From NCBI RefSeq assembly GCF_022539665.2, contig NC_081337.1:5184679-5248678 (forward strand): a stretch of 64,000 nucleotides of DNA, read 5' to 3'. This document shows positions 51,029 to 64,000 of this stretch, piece by piece. The stretch's first letter is position 1. Each line of letters opens with the position of its first letter. The notes below the pieces were generated by a model. The model saw only the letters and a program-made list of their open reading frames with translations, was not told the DNA's origin and did not search any database. Origin of the DNA: Daphnia carinata. Its lineage: Eukaryota; Arthropoda; Branchiopoda; Diplostraca; Daphniidae. A program made the position numbers and the translations under genes.

Positions 51029-54000
51029 TCATTCGACTCGGTCGAGTTCATCACACGACTTGGATTTGCTTCGGTCCACAATCCAAACAAATAAGAGAGA
51101 AACAAAGCAAAAAAAAAAAATAAAAATAAAAATGGATTAAATTTAATTTTAGAAACAAAAATTACGACGATGCTACTGTGCGGTGCAACGTGAAAGTGGC
51201 TCTACACCGTCTCTTGTAAAACAATCTTTCGGTAATTGAGAAAGCGCGTGTTCGATGGTACATACCTTCTGTTGGCAGTGTCCCGGCGCGCAGCGTGAAC
51301 CACGACGTGACCGTTGCGAATAGATTTGAAAACGGCGATGGCCTCGGCGTGCGACAGGCCCTGCAGAGGCGTTCCGTTTACCGCCAGGATCTCATCGCCT
51401 GCGTTTACATACACAAGAAGGACCATCATGATGAAAACATAAACTACGCAACATAAGTTTTTTTTTTTTTTTTTTTTTTCAGAGAGTTGAAATCGTAAAG
51501 ATGTGGAAAAAAATAAATAAAATAAAACAAACACATAAAACATGGGAAATTAACTGGGCGTTAGTTACAGTTTGTATCTTTTTTTCGGTTATTGTTCTTT
51601 TTTTTTTTTTCTAGATTTTTTTGTTGTTGTTGTGGATCTTCGAAAAGAAAAAAAAAATAGAGGCAACGTAAAAGAAGTTTTTGCCGAAGGCCGCCGCCGG
51701 TGTATAACAAACAAAACGGGCGGTGATGGTCGAACGAAATATTACCAACTATAAAGCTGGGCGCTAACCACAGGGAGGAAAAAAAAAAAAAAAGGCCCGT
51801 TTTGAAAATGCTTTTCAAATTGAGATTAACAACAGCCACAAATTCTAAGGCAATAACACAAAAAGAAATGAAGAAGAAAGCAATAGAAAAAAAAATAAAC
51901 GAGTGCAGTTTTATACCTTCTCTTAGTGTGCCTTCCTCGGCTGCTTGTCCACTTGGAAAAATGCTAACAGAGATTTGAAAAAAAAAAAAAAAAAAAAAAA
52001 GACATTTAAATAAAACATTTCCTCGTGAATCTCATTAGAACGAATAGAGAAATAAAAAAAAGAAATGTCGAACTATTTATAATACGTTTTGACGTAGATG
52101 CCCATGGATCCCTTTGGCGAGTCCCGTCCGCCGACGACGCTGAAGCCGAGGCTCTTCTTGCCCGCCCCTTTCTCGTACGTGATGGTGTAGATAAAGAGTG
52201 ACAACGATTTGGGTCGTCTTGAGCCCATTTCACCTGCCGACGTCGAAGTGCCGGACGGAGTCGTCGTCGACGTCGTTTCCCCCGTCCCGCTTAGCGGGCC
52301 CATCGATTTGCGCTGTGGGTGGGCTGACCGCGAACGACGCTGATGCGGCGTCTTATTTCGGACCTTCGTCGCATCACCTTGCGTCAGCTTGTGGATCGAG
52401 GCCAAGGCTGGAGAAGACCGGACGCTTGGGTCGTAATAACGAGGCGGTGAAGGTGAGGACACTCGTGGAATGGGAGTCGGCGACGGACTGTTGTCCGCCG
52501 TATCCGGACCGCTCTCGTCCGTCGTCGAACGACCCCTACCGTTGGCCGCCGTTTCCCCACCGCATCGAGCAATGACGATGTCCACTTCTCTGGGAGCATT
52601 TTGAAGAATATCGCGCGCTTCTTGCAGTCCGACGCCTCGCAGTCGACAGCCATTTACATTAATGATTTCATCGCCGATTTGAAGTCGGCCATCCCTGAAA
52701 TAATTAAACATTTGTTTGTTTGTTTGTTTTTTTCTCAATTGTAATAAACAAAAATTGAAAGGTGAAAACGAGACTCACCTGTGGGCTAAAGCTCCCGGCT
52801 CAATTCCAGCAATGACGTAGCCGACCGATCCGGAATCGGGACTGGGTTTCTTCTTGATATAGATGCCCAGTTCGCCCGTCTCGCCTTTGACTAGTCGCAA
52901 CATTTTGAATTGACGTTGCGGTTGTTGTTGTGGCGCTTGTTGCTGCTGTTGCGTGTGATAGTGTGGCGCGTAAGCAAACGATGACGAAGGACGTGGTGGT
53001 TGCTGATTGATTTGCTGGACGGCGTATCCCGGTGGTAGAGAAGACGCCATCATCCCGTGATCCGTGCCATCGCCAAGCGTTCCATTGCCGATTTCCATCA
53101 ACACAGTAGGCTGCAGCCATTTCTTACGATCGAGGGACGACGAACGGGCGTAGCGGCTGGCCAGCGCAGAGTCCCCAATGACGGGCAAGTGCCTAGGACT
53201 TCGCGATCCACCCGTTTCTAAGGATCTCAATTGAGCCACGCCAAACATGACGCTCGGCTCCTTGCGCGCGATCGATTGTTTCAACGTGTCCGCTTGTTGA
53301 TTGTTGCAACGGCAATTGCAACATCTCTGTTGATGCTGGCCCACTCTCGCTGCACCGTCCACCACGTCGTAATGCTCGTCCAACGAAAACGCATCGCCCT
53401 GATCCATCGATCGGTTCATCGTCGGTGTGGGTGTAGGGCGAGACCGGTTCGCTTCCGGCTCTTGTTCCGCTGGCTTCAAAGACGAAACAAACGAAACGTG
53501 AATGCTACTCGCTGGATCGGGCTTGCCAATGTCCGCTGACGTCCGTCTTGGCGACTCGTATCCGTTGCGAGTGGAATCGCTTTCATATCCGCTCTCCTCC
53601 GACCGGTGACTGTTGGCCGACGAAGTTTGTTGCGTCGCTTCCGCCGCTGATAGCGGCAACGCTGCTAACGAGAAACTGCGCTTCCTGCGCACTAATTTAA
53701 ACGCATCCTCCTGCTGACTGTGCCTGACACTGACGACGCTCCGATAGCGGATCGAGGCCAGCTGAAGATCCGGATGAGAAGACTGGCGAGCAGCTTCTTG
53801 CATCAAATCATCGCAACTGGCCGTCGTGTTGGCGTTCAATTCCGTGCCGAACTTTGAGCAAGTAGCCGGATGTGTGACGTCCGCGCTGGCCGTCTCCACC
53901 TCAGCCTCGCAGCTGGACGACAACAGAGGCCGATGAAGGCGCGAACGAATGAAAGAATAAGGGAAATGGCTCTTCTTGCTGACCGTGCCTGCCACGTCCG

Positions 54001-54881
54001 GCTGCATGTGGCCCATGACGCTCGACGCGGACACGTTCTCCAAGCTGACGGAGCGATTAGGTAGCGGCATCAAGCGGTTGCTGGGCGTGCCACTGATGCT
54101 ACTCTCTCGAATCAAGATGCTTTTCTTTTGCGCTTCTTGAATCACGTCCGGCGTGGCAGCCAACAATTGGGCCAGCATCAACGGATGCGCGGCCTCTTGG
54201 TGCTGGGCTGCGTGTTGCATGGCCGGATCGGCACGTGCCGAAGGTTTGGACGAGCGCAAAAACAAGTTACGAAGCGATTCGACCCGACTAACTCGTCTCT
54301 TGGCGCCCGTCTTGTTATTGACGACGGCCGGTCTGCATCGCTGCTGTTGTTGCTGCAGCAATTTCTTGCCGCTCGTCGCAGGGGCCACGCCCTCGCACGA
54401 CTGACCGAACGCATTTTCGGCTAAAAGTGCCGTTGGTGACGAACATGTCGGCACCGGTTCGACCGGTCCGTCTCCTTGTTGCTGCTGCTGTCCATCCATC
54501 AAAGGAGTCGAATCGCTGACGTTTGCTGACGGCTGATTCACCACTTTCTTATTCTGCTCCCACTTGCGACCGACCTTCTTGCCCCATGTCGATGGCCCAC
54601 CTACTTAAACACACACACACACAAAAAAAAAATCAGAGTGTTGTGAGACACGAAAATGAAATGCATCAAATATTTCTTTTTTTTTTTTTTTTAAGGCCGG
54701 CCTTGTCGATTCAAGCGAAACCGATAAGTAAGAACACGCAAGGCACGCGATTCAATCTCTGTCATTGGCGTTCGTTCTGATGTCAAACGCCTATTGTTGC
54801 GATATACAGACAGAAATAGAACGGACCCAGATTAACAGCTTGCATTCTTCTCGGCAAAGACTTTCTCTCTTTCAAGTTCGT

Positions 54882-54919
<38 letters not shown>

Positions 54920-55904
54920 GAATCGGTTTGTTTTTTTGTTGTTGTTACGGGGCGAAAGTGATGGTTATCGTTTAAGTGCGTTCTTCTATTTCCAAGGATG
55001 GTCGCAATAAACTTCTTGCGCATCTCTCGCTTATTACACACAAGAGAGGCAATCAAACACGGTCGATGCTCAGGCTGATGACTTGGCCCTTTTAAAATAT
55101 TTTGTCACCATTTCTTTCTTTTTATTCTATTTGAAAATGTGAATCACGCACGACGTGTTGTCGTGATTACTAAATGCACCGTGAAACGGCAATCACACAA
55201 CGATGGTCGTACTTTTATTTGACTTTTAGCCGTTCGTTTTTTTGTTTTTTTTTCGCTTCTCTTCGACCGTGCGGATATTTGGACAGTTCGTGAGTTTATC
55301 ACGGAAAGAAAAATGGCGTTCGAAATGAAAGTTGTCGAGTCACAACACTGATACCTAGACGTTTTGTCTTCTTCGCCAAGACATCCTTTTCTTGACTACC
55401 TACTTGTTTCTTTTTGAGTTTCTGTCGATTGTAAAATGAAAGGAGAAAACAGAAAAAATAAAAAAAAAACGTAGAGCCAACAGATGAGCAAGACGAGAAA
55501 AGGAATGCGTTTTCAAAAAACATTCACGTCAAACAGGCTGGAAACTAAAACGAGATAAGCTAATACATCCCGCACGAAAAACAATCAAACGTGAACGGTG
55601 AAATCGAGCACACAAAACGGAAGAAAAAAAAAAAAAAAAAAATACCAAATAACTGACCTTTGCTCTTGTGGGCTTTTGGCGAATTGATGACGACGATGGC
55701 CGGCACAGCTTTGACGGTTTGATAGTTGTTGTCATCCAAAGTTTCACGTTCGCTCCGGCCGCTGACACTCAACTGGTCGCCATCAGTTCCGCTGCCTGTC
55801 GATTCCATCGAAATTAACAGCGCCGCCGCTTCTGGACCTCCCGTGCTATTCGTCTCGTGCAATTGCGGGTGCTGGCCATCCGTCCGTCTCCGGAAGAGCC
55901 TCAT
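51029..55904 (-). CDS. Two-PDZ scaffold protein (big bang / PDZD2 / IL-16-like)
   Basis: Six exons, high to low: 55658-55904, 52779-54600, 52086-52694, 51917-51963, 51266-51398, 51029-51068 (2898 bases, 965 residues). Residues 82-640 are mostly disordered, with Gln, Ser and basic stretches and a conserved-looking [19 protein letters not shown] after exon 1. PDZ 1 (about 645-735) has the binding loop GELGIYI and [21 protein letters not shown] 2 (about 855-948) has [19 protein letters not shown] and [20 protein letters not shown], closest in my memory to PDZD2/pro-IL-16 and Drosophila big bang. Such proteins organise junctional or cortical complexes. The last exon is tentative: phase fits and gives a [10 protein letters not shown] end. 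If the donor at 51266 is not used, translation runs on 22 codons to a stop at 51202. The ATG at 55904 follows in-frame upstream codons, so the N-terminus may differ. Confidence 0.85.
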
Positions 55905-58186
55905 CTTTTTTCTTCTTTTTTTTTTTTTTTTTCGGTTTGTGGTTTTTGGTGCGAAAATCAAGGTTCACTGCATCGAAATGTCACAACCAACCGGGGGTAA
56001 TGATGAGGTCAAGTTGACTGGGACAATGGCAATTCTGGCAATCACAAATGAAATTCGGTGAAGGTTGTTGATAGTCAAACAGGAAATAAAAAAAAAAAAA
56101 GGCCTTCCAACTTATTTTCAAATCATTTGAAACAATGCAAGGGCGAAAAGAGCCTCTCTAGAAATCCAAAAACGAACAGAGGGAAAACAATAAAAAATCA
56201 CGAAAAAACGACACGAACGGAACGGTGCGACTGCTCGGCACGAACGAGCCACCCGTACTGATGCACGCGTGTTTTCGTCAGTCGTCACCGCGCTCCCCGT
56301 CCCTGTGTGTGATTTCTTTTTCCCATTCCTTCAAGTGGCACAGGTACACTCACACGCTGACAGATACCACAAAAAAAAAAAAAAAAAAAAAACTTTTAAA
56401 AACAAAACAAAAAAAAAAAATACATACAGAAGAAACACGGGGTGGGTAGACACCTTCAACACCATCGAACCAAAGAACTTTTATTAATTCCCCCTTCCTT
56501 GCTTTTTTTTTTTTTTTTTTTTACTTGTAGGAGGAGAAACTGAACCGAATGATGTCGGTGGATTAAGGTTACGAACCGAATGTTTTAAAAAAAAAAAAAA
56601 TCGGAGCAAGTCAAAAAGACCCCAGCATGCACACGACCTATTCCGCCCGGCAACAGCCAAATGATTCGTGTACACGAGTAACGAGTACCTTTCTCTCGTG
56701 ATGCAAACCATTTCTTTTTTCTTTTTAGATATGCTAATGGCATTATAGAGGATGGCACAATAGAACATAGGAATAAAAAATCAAATATGAAACTGGTTGT
56801 ACCACCGTAGACAAGAGAAAGGGAATGGGGCAGTCCAGGTGCCATTTTGCCACGTGAACTGAACGCAATGGCGTTCGAACGCCAGTGGACCGCGTTGACT
56901 TGTGCGGAGCATCGCTCAATGCTCCGATGGCGTGAGAGAATGCTTCTGGGTCTACGCACACAACACCAAACTTACACACACACACACACACACAAATGGA
57001 TGAGCAAACGCGTTGCCACTTCAAGTTCGACTCTGCCAGCAACACTCGTCTACACTTCGAGTCGCCTCATTAAATACCAATTATTCTTCCCTCTGCCCCT
57101 TTTTTCTTTTTCGTCTCCCTTCCCTCTACTTTATTTTGCCTTGGGAGAATCTAAATGACCGATAGATGTAAAGAAGAAAAAAAAGTTGTCCACGTTTGTG
57201 TATCCTCAGGTGTTTTGTGTGTTTGGGTGGCTGGGAAATACCTGACATCTAGCGCGATGTTGTGCGCACAAGTTTCCGTACAAATGTAGGGGGAGGTGGG
57301 CTGTATTGTAACAAAAAAAAAAAAAAAGGAGAACAGATTAGCAGCTGATGCACGTGACATTGCCTGTGCCGCTAGCAAACGTCACGAGTTTTTGAGCGAC
57401 AATGCGAGACGCAGAAGGCACAGTATTCATCACTTGGCTCATTAATTTCTCATTCACGTTTTGCTGGCTATCTGTTCCATCTAGGCCGACCACTCGTCAC
57501 GTGGTTTTATTTTTTCTTCTTTTGTGTGGAATGCTGATTGATGCCACCACATGCGATCCTTGTCTACTCGGACGGCCAAAGTTGTTTCCCCTCCTTCTTC
57601 AGCTAATTTATAGACGGAATGCATTCCCTGGCTGGATCTTCTGTTGTCAGTCAGTCGGCCCTCGTCACTCATCCTAAAAAAAAAAGCCTTTTCTGAATCT
57701 TTGCTTTCCCATTATTTTTGATTCTATTATCTGCGCTAGCGTGCGCAAGTTTGATCAAATGTCCCACTCACGCTAAATTACGTAGTACCTCGAATAAGAA
57801 AAAAGATCCCACCCGAAACAATGCGGGTCTGATTACATGCCATTTTCTTTTCAGATTTCATTGTCAATCAAAAGCGATGATGAGCAGCTGTTATTTGCCT
57901 ATATTTTGGCCCACCCGATGTGAACGAAGGTAAACATGTTATTGCTTCTTGATTTTTCGCGGTCGGCCTGCTGATGGCCACACATTCACATAACCCCATT
58001 TTTGGCGATGTATTCATTAAGGGCGCGTCAGCTCTGCTCAATAAACAAACCAACCCAAATAGAACCATAAATATCTCTCTCGATGTGCAACAAGTGGATG
58101 TGTAGCATTGCGCATGTGAAAGAGACCAAGACGAAAAGCTGCAAAAGAGGACGACACGCAAACAAAGATTTTTCCACCGACAGACG
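55905..58186. other. No gene recognised
   Basis: A homopolymer-rich stretch upstream of the PDZ gene that probably holds its 5' UTR and promoter. One pyrimidine-tract acceptor with a downstream donor (57856-57930, +) brackets a block whose open frames do not connect in phase to the exon at 58187. An (AC)n tract lies near 56974-56994. Confidence 0.4.
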
Positions 58187-59664
58187 ATGGCGACTGTTGA
58201 TAGCCACATTTTGGAAAAGAGGATAAAAGACGTATCGGAGATTCTGCAATGCAAATCACGCGTTTTCTATGACCGGTGAGAGTCTAGACGTGAAAGAGAA
58301 CAACAAAAAACGGACTGTAGCCAAAAAATGCAGTGCCCAAAAATTGTGTTGGACACTAAACAAAAGGTCTGCGCATGAAAAAAAAAACAAAAAAAAAAAC
58401 CGGTCGATTCCATCCATGAACAAGAAAAAGAAAAAAAAAAAAAACCCAATAACTTATGACGCATACCCAATAGACACGTGACTTATTTCCAAAATGTATA
58501 CCTTCCAAACTTGATGCGGAGACACCCACGCATAACCCGTTCTGGCCACATTTCTTTCAATTTTGGAGGGGTTGAAAACAAATGACGCTAATAAAGTAAG
58601 GGACTTTTGTCAGGGAAGCAAATGTGATTCGGCCGAGGTCGGCCCGTTGGTTCATTATTATTACTGTTGCATGTAGCGTGTCAAAACTATAACAAAAACT
58701 CATACACACGGATACACCTGAGCTCAAGAAAAATGGGATTAGCGGTAAAAATGCCGCTTAGCAAGTCAACCATTTGAACGGTATTTTCTCTTTCCAAAAT
58801 AGCCACAATCATTATGTATTCCCGTCTTAAATGTATGAAGCATACACGTCCACTAACGTACTGTACATCCGCAGCGATAACTTATCCAACTCATTTTTTT
58901 TTTTTTTTTTTTTTTTTTTTTCGTTTGCCATTTTGCGGCCACGTACGGTGGGAGCGTCCAGCGATGGAAACAAGGACAAAAACAACAACAATCAATGAAC
59001 TGTAAAAAGGAAAAAAAAAAAAAAAAGTATGTGGTCGGTTACGTCCATCACGCTGGAATGTAAAATGAAAAAGAAAAAATGATGATGAGTTGATGAGAAT
59101 GTATGACGCCAAACATCGAACACAAAGCGGATCTCGTGACGGCTGTTGAACGCGATAAAGAACGAGTGGAAAAAAAAAAATGCAAGAAGAAAAAGTAACA
59201 TTTGGTTAGCGCTTACGCATATATACCAAAGAGCCGAACGATCAGAGCTATTATGCAAGAATAACGATCACCCGCCAATGCTAATGTAACGTTTCGTTTT
59301 TTTTCATGTGACCATCAACTTGTCTGCATGCCAACAAAAATATTAGATGGACGGTCCGGTGGGCGAAAGTTTTGTTCGATATGTATATAGCCGATTAGAA
59401 AATCAACAACATACTAGAAGAAGAGCCATTCAAAATAAAAGAAAAAAAGAAACGTTGCCCCAAGAGCAAAGCAAAAAGGCTGGCCCTTTTTTTTTTTTTC
59501 TAATTGAATTTGCGTGTATAAAGCAGATAGAAAGTGTTGCCGCGAGATGCGACTCGTTTAAACCAGCTCTAATCTGATTGTCTATTTTGTGCAGGTACTA
59601 CACCGTCGAAATTTCCATTGAACTACTCGCATCAACCGGAATTCTATCGGGCGGCCACACGTAG
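58187..59664 (+). CDS. Tentative two-exon small protein
   Basis: Exon 58187-58275 starts with ATG in a good context (cgATGg) and reads MATVDSHILEKRIKDVSEIL before a CCG|gtgaga donor. Exon 59595-59664 follows a tattttgtgcag acceptor and continues in the matching phase (YYTVEISIELLASTGILSGG) to a TAG. Together they give 52 residues. The first part looks like an amphipathic helix with one Cys. No family is recognised. Evidence is limited to composition, start context and phase agreement. Extra exons in the 1.3 kb intron or an alternative downstream end are possible. Confidence 0.35.
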
Positions 59665-60379
59665 AATATTTCCAAAGCGGAAAACAAAAACACGCCATTG
59701 CTATTTAGGTTGTTTTGTTTTTAATCGGCCAGATGTGGCACGCAATGCTCGATGAGGATATAATATCACTCGATGCACGTTTTTATTTTATTTTTTGATG
59801 GAACAGCAAACGTGCAAACGCACAATTCGTGGCTGCGGGTACATTTTCAGCGGCTTACACGCGGCCGCCCTTCCGTGATCGCACAGGTGACGCTCCTTGC
59901 GATCATTTTCGTGAGGGTAACTCCACGATGAAAATGGCAAGTATTTCAGCCAAGCCAAAAATGGACTGGCGTTGGTCATATTAGTACATTTCTTTTTGAA
60001 CACCGTCGTATATTTCTATTTTCTGCGTTGATGTGCTAAAAACTCGATCTCCTTATACCAAACGTGCCTTTTTGTATATTTTTGTTTGGAATCGTCACTC
60101 GTCAAACGTGGGCGTGGTGGGTATTTTTGCGAGAAAAAAAAAATACGAGGAATGATAAACGAAAAACATTGGCTGATGGCTGCAACTGCGTGTGAGTATC
60201 AAAACGGGAAATCGGACATGTTGGGGCGAGTCTGCGTACATGGATCACTTTAACAATCGTCGCGATGGCAGCAAACACATTTCTCTTTCGAAATGTTTGA
60301 TTTCCAAAGAAAATTTGCCGTGAAGCCCACGACCTCGTCGGCTCAAAAACACGAGGCGAGTCCAAAGAGGTTAACACGA

Positions 60380-60604
60380 TTAGAACAGCCACCTGTGGTT
60401 CAATTTACAGGCGGCGGGTAATCACCTCATCGCCCCTGTTTTCTTTTCTAAAGCAGCCGCTCTTTGAATCTTTTTCTCTTCGATGATTTTCTTCAAACTA
60501 AAATCTTTAGCCAAACCGACGATGGCCTCCTTTATTTTTTGTCTGTTGTCCCTTCCGCTAAGTTCTCTTTTAATTGCATTCACCAGCTCAAATAAGATAT
60601 ACAT
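60380..60604 (-). CDS. Tentative small helical protein or terminal exons
   Basis: On the minus strand an ATG at 60604 (aaaATG) opens MYILFELVNAIKRELSGRDN, a strongly charged helical stretch running to a GATGAG|gtgatt donor at 60426. An acceptor (aaccacag) at 60393 then gives a short last exon 60380-60392 ending WLF and a stop. The total is 63 residues. Alternatively, ttatttgag before 60586 may be an acceptor, making this the end of a longer gene. A further open block lies at 60659-60729 with a compatible phase. No family is recognised. Confidence 0.35.
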
Positions 60605-63330
60605 TTTTTTTAATTGGCAAATAAAAAACAAAAGAAAAAGAAAACCTACTTCACCTACATACGCGTTTAATCGTGGGTGTGTGCCCTTTCGATATTGAAC
60701 GCATCTACGAGCTCCTGCAGCGCCCTCTTCTGTTTTACATACGCCAAAAAAAGACCATCGATGCCAAGCGGAAGTTGCTGGCGGGCACACACACACACAC
60801 ACACGAAATTTAGAGCTCGTATAAAAATATTAGGATGTTTTGTTTTTTCTCTTCCTGCTCCAAGGCACGACTCGGGTTGTGACGATCAACATTCTCTTCC
60901 TAACACACTTATTTGAATTCTTTTATTATTTTTTTTTTTTTTTTTGTGCATGAAAAAAGAAAGAGAAAATAGGCCGAGGAAATAATGGAGGAACGACCCG
61001 ATCATAACCCATGGTGGATCTAGCGCGTCTCTACTAACGGTTATGTTTACATCTTCGCTCTAGATGTAGGATAGAACTACACATCTAAAACAACTGCTGT
61101 TTTATTGGTTGCGTCACCCGAGAGATGAGCCATTACGGCGGCCTCACGGAAAATAGATCGTTCCCACCATTTAACAATGAAAAATGATCACTGCCGTTAG
61201 ATCAAATGTAACAGGGCGAATGAAGTCGATTCTTCTTACTTGTTTCGTTAGGTTTAGTTATATTCACCATTTAATCGGCCATTGCATCTCGCTGCTTCAC
61301 GATCAAGTTTTAAATAAAAAAAAAAAAAAAAACAAGCGAAGGAAGTAACAAACGAGGCAAGCGGACGCATCAATTGAATTGAGAAACGGGCAACGTTCGT
61401 GGGATTGCCGGATCGTTCCCTGCTTACCGCCCGTTTTTATACGTCTAGTCAAAATTGAAATGCCTTGGCTTCATTGGGCGCACGATGCTGATAACGAAAG
61501 ATGGCCAGCAAACACGCCCGTATGAGCCCAGTTGAATGTATATACGTCTCTGTCGTGTTATGTAAAAAGAGAGTCATGCCCCAAGCCGCGAGATCGTTCT
61601 AATACACACAAGCCTTTTATTCTATTTCTATACACTTACAATGTTGTTGATTGTTATCCGGCTCTGTTTCGTTGTCGCTTGTATGTTAAATTCAAGCGGA
61701 AACCCCCCCCACCCTTCTTTAGTTACGTACGTTCGACTGAACAAGCAGAGAGACACGTCACTTTATTTCCCGTCTTCTAAAAAGACATGAAAGAGTTTAA
61801 AAAAAAAAAAAAAAAAAGGGAGAAATAGCGCAAAAGAAAAACATAATGGTATGCACTACTGCGTATGTGTGTACAGACACCATTTGTTAAGACTGGCCAG
61901 CGCATTGTTACGTGCAACGGGCGGTCACAGCGGGTCTGATGAAAGATGCATGACTTTTTACTAGTTCGAAAACTCTCTCCTTCTTTTTTTTTTTTTATGT
62001 TGTTGATGCTGTGCTTTACCCCCGTTGTTAACCCAGGTGTTTATTGAAATAAAGAATAGACGATATAGAATCGAAACAGACGAGAGTCTAGTCCCATTCT
62101 TCTTTTGACTTCAAGTCAAATATTGGGAATGCGTTGGACCAGAAAGTGTTAGCCTGGAATGTGGAGGAATATCAATAACTCTTCATCTCACTCTCGTATA
62201 GTAAACTATGGTCTCGAACGAAAAAAAAAAAAAAAGAATTGTGATTGGTTTTTGTCTGACCAGAGTCTATGACCTGGTCAGGTAGAACTCTATGGAAAAG
62301 GCCCATTCTTTATTCTTTTGGCTGCCTTTCCATGCCTCTGGGATAGCCTGGGCATTTTTTCAAACAGGAAAAGAATGTTGGAGAAACCTGCTGACACACT
62401 GCTAGCACCCTTTCCGCGATTGACACACGCCCATCTCGCTTCTTCCTTCATTTAAATAAAGCTATTGAGAAATACACCATCGGGGGGGAAGAAGAAAACT
62501 AGTAAATCAAGCGAGAAAAACGAATGATCCTACGAGATAGACAGAAGAATGTAAAGAAAAGCAAACGATATAATGGCACACACTAACACTGAATTTGCAT
62601 TGGCTTATAGCCCATCCTGTATGGCATCCAGTCTCTTCATTTCGACATCCATCGACCATATACGAGAGCTGCACACATACACACGCCCAAATCGTAAAGA
62701 CAACAAACAAAAATATATATCCGACTTGGCTCTACTCTCCTCTTAAAAAAAAAAAAGAAGAGGAAATTCCATTGGTTCTTATTCTCTTGTTTTTTTTCTT
62801 TAGATGCGCTAGAAAAATTTCAAAAAAAATTCTTGGAAAACATTTCAGAGTGATTGTCTTTCAATAAATCCGTTTAAAAAAAAAAAGAAGAAGCCGCTCT
62901 CGAAACTGGTTGCAATAACTTGCTTTGCTCACGCGGGATTTGGGGTAGTCCGCTTATTATGTCCGGTCTCTAAGCCCTTCAAGCTCTTTACTTAAATATG
63001 ACCCCGGACGGAAAAGGAATATGTCGAGTACAGTTAGAAACCATTCGCTGTCATTCGTCATTTAAAAAAAAAAAAAAAAAAAAACTCGCAATTTGCCCTT
63101 AAGCAATTTTAAACGATTATCGGGACGTTGTACATCAACTTGCAACAAGTCATCAATTTTTCGAATAGGAACCCTCCTGGTGTGTTTTGCAATGCGCACC
63201 TGCCGTTCGTGAGATATTTTTGTTTCTCGTTCTTCTCAAACGTCAAAAGTTGGGCCCGGCGGTGATCGTCTACCCCTTCCCAAAGACATAAAAAACGTAG
63301 TGGCATTTCCGCTCCGGATTTCTAGCACAC
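60605..63330. other. No firm gene
   Basis: Homopolymer-rich and mostly without coding signals. Weak exon-like blocks were noticed at 60659-60729 (-) and about 62039-62110 (+, after a good acceptor, 23 codons to a stop), but neither could be joined to anything. An (AC)n tract lies near 60785-60804. Confidence 0.4.
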
Positions 63331-63444
63331 CTTGTGGTACTTCATACCATTTCCGACCGTAGAAACAGGTAGGCGGACTGAACTTTTGGTGGTTTTCTAA
63401 CTGTTTATTATTAGCATTGTCCAGCAATTGAGTTGTGTTTGCCA
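63331..63444 (-). CDS. Candidate exon, unrecognised
   Basis: A 114-base minus-strand block runs from a gcgacag acceptor to a CAAG|gtgtgc donor. One frame is open for 37 codons: ANTTQLLDNANNKQLENHQK then FSPPTCFYGRKWYEVPQ. The composition is protein-like, but the acceptor lacks a good pyrimidine tract. No neighbouring exon was found inside the window. Confidence 0.25.
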
Positions 63445-63472
63445 CTGTCGCCTCACGGAATATTTTTTTTTA

Positions 63473-63488
63473 GGGGGGGGGGGGGGGG
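63473..63488. repeat. G homopolymer
   Basis: A run of 16 G next to a T run. Confidence 0.9.
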
Positions 63489-64000
63489 ACCAGCCCGTTG
63501 GCCTTCCTTATTGCGTGCAATGATCACGTAGAGTCAACCTGCCATGTTTATCATCCTTCGCTTTTTATCCACTCGTGTTTTGGTTTTTTTGCGCTTTTTT
63601 TCTCTTTAAATTCTTTTCATTTTTTAAGAAACGTCGTTTCGTGCAACAGCGCAAAAGTAAAACACGAAACACGATCCCGCCGGCCCTTCATTATGCAGCG
63701 CGCCAGGCCGTAACGGACTTTTTTTTTTTTCGCTACACGTTTGCATCGTACGAACGAGAAAGGCAAGAAAACGTTTATCAACTGTGGACAACATGTCGTT
63801 GTGGCAGTTGACCTTTTTTGCTTTTTTGGCCTTCTACTAACAACAAAAATGTTGGATTTTTTTCATCCGCATTCGATTCCGGGTATACAGCAATTAAAGA
63901 GCTTTAAGAGAGTTGGGGGGATAGAAACTAGACGCATTTTCAGAGCTGTAAAAAGAGAGAGAGAGAGAACCTGTTTTTTATTTACATTACACTCGTCTTT
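63489..64000. other. No gene recognised
   Basis: T-rich sequence with short open frames only. A (GA)n patch lies at the extreme right end (about 63954-63970). Confidence 0.4.

Overview
This looks like nuclear DNA of an arthropod, most likely a branchiopod crustacean close to Daphnia. Genes have many short exons with GT-AG introns, often 60-200 bases long. Arthropod-type initiators are visible, and every recognisable protein is an animal family. The species call is an inference from gene structure and protein similarity as I remember it; no search was run.

Left part (1-34.3 kb): this is GC-moderate and full of homopolymers and (GT)n/(TA)n microsatellites. After a gene-poor 6.6 kb with two C-type-lectin-like fragments, a seven-exon gene (6.68-8.13 kb, +) encodes a secreted protein with cystine-knot spacing. 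The main gene follows: the GABA-B receptor subunit 2 orthologue (11.72-33.97 kb, +). It has 13 coding exons whose phases all agree and total 1552 residues, a 10.5 kb first intron and a very long cytoplasmic tail.

Middle part (34.3-49.7 kb): this is AT-rich, compact and almost free of homopolymers. It opens with a 3.2 kb satellite array of ~330-base monomers. Each monomer is centred on a 14-base palindrome, and the array is split into inverted and direct blocks with hairpins at both ends of the direct block. Next come an intronless secreted phospholipase-D/sphingomyelinase-D-like gene with an extra cysteine-rich tail (-), holocarboxylase synthetase HLCS (-), SNIP1 (-, 74 bases upstream of HLCS), and a tandem array of three cytosolic sulfotransferases (+).

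Right part (50-64 kb): a two-PDZ scaffold gene of the big bang/PDZD2/IL-16 kind (-, 51.03-55.90 kb) is followed by a gene-poor, homopolymer-rich stretch. That stretch holds two tentative small-protein genes and one tentative exon.

The genes do not form an operon-like functional unit. The sulfotransferases are a local tandem-duplication family. SNIP1 and HLCS are closely stacked on one strand, and SNIP1 and the first sulfotransferase share a divergent promoter region. Exon coordinates were derived by hand from splice signals and reading-frame continuity.
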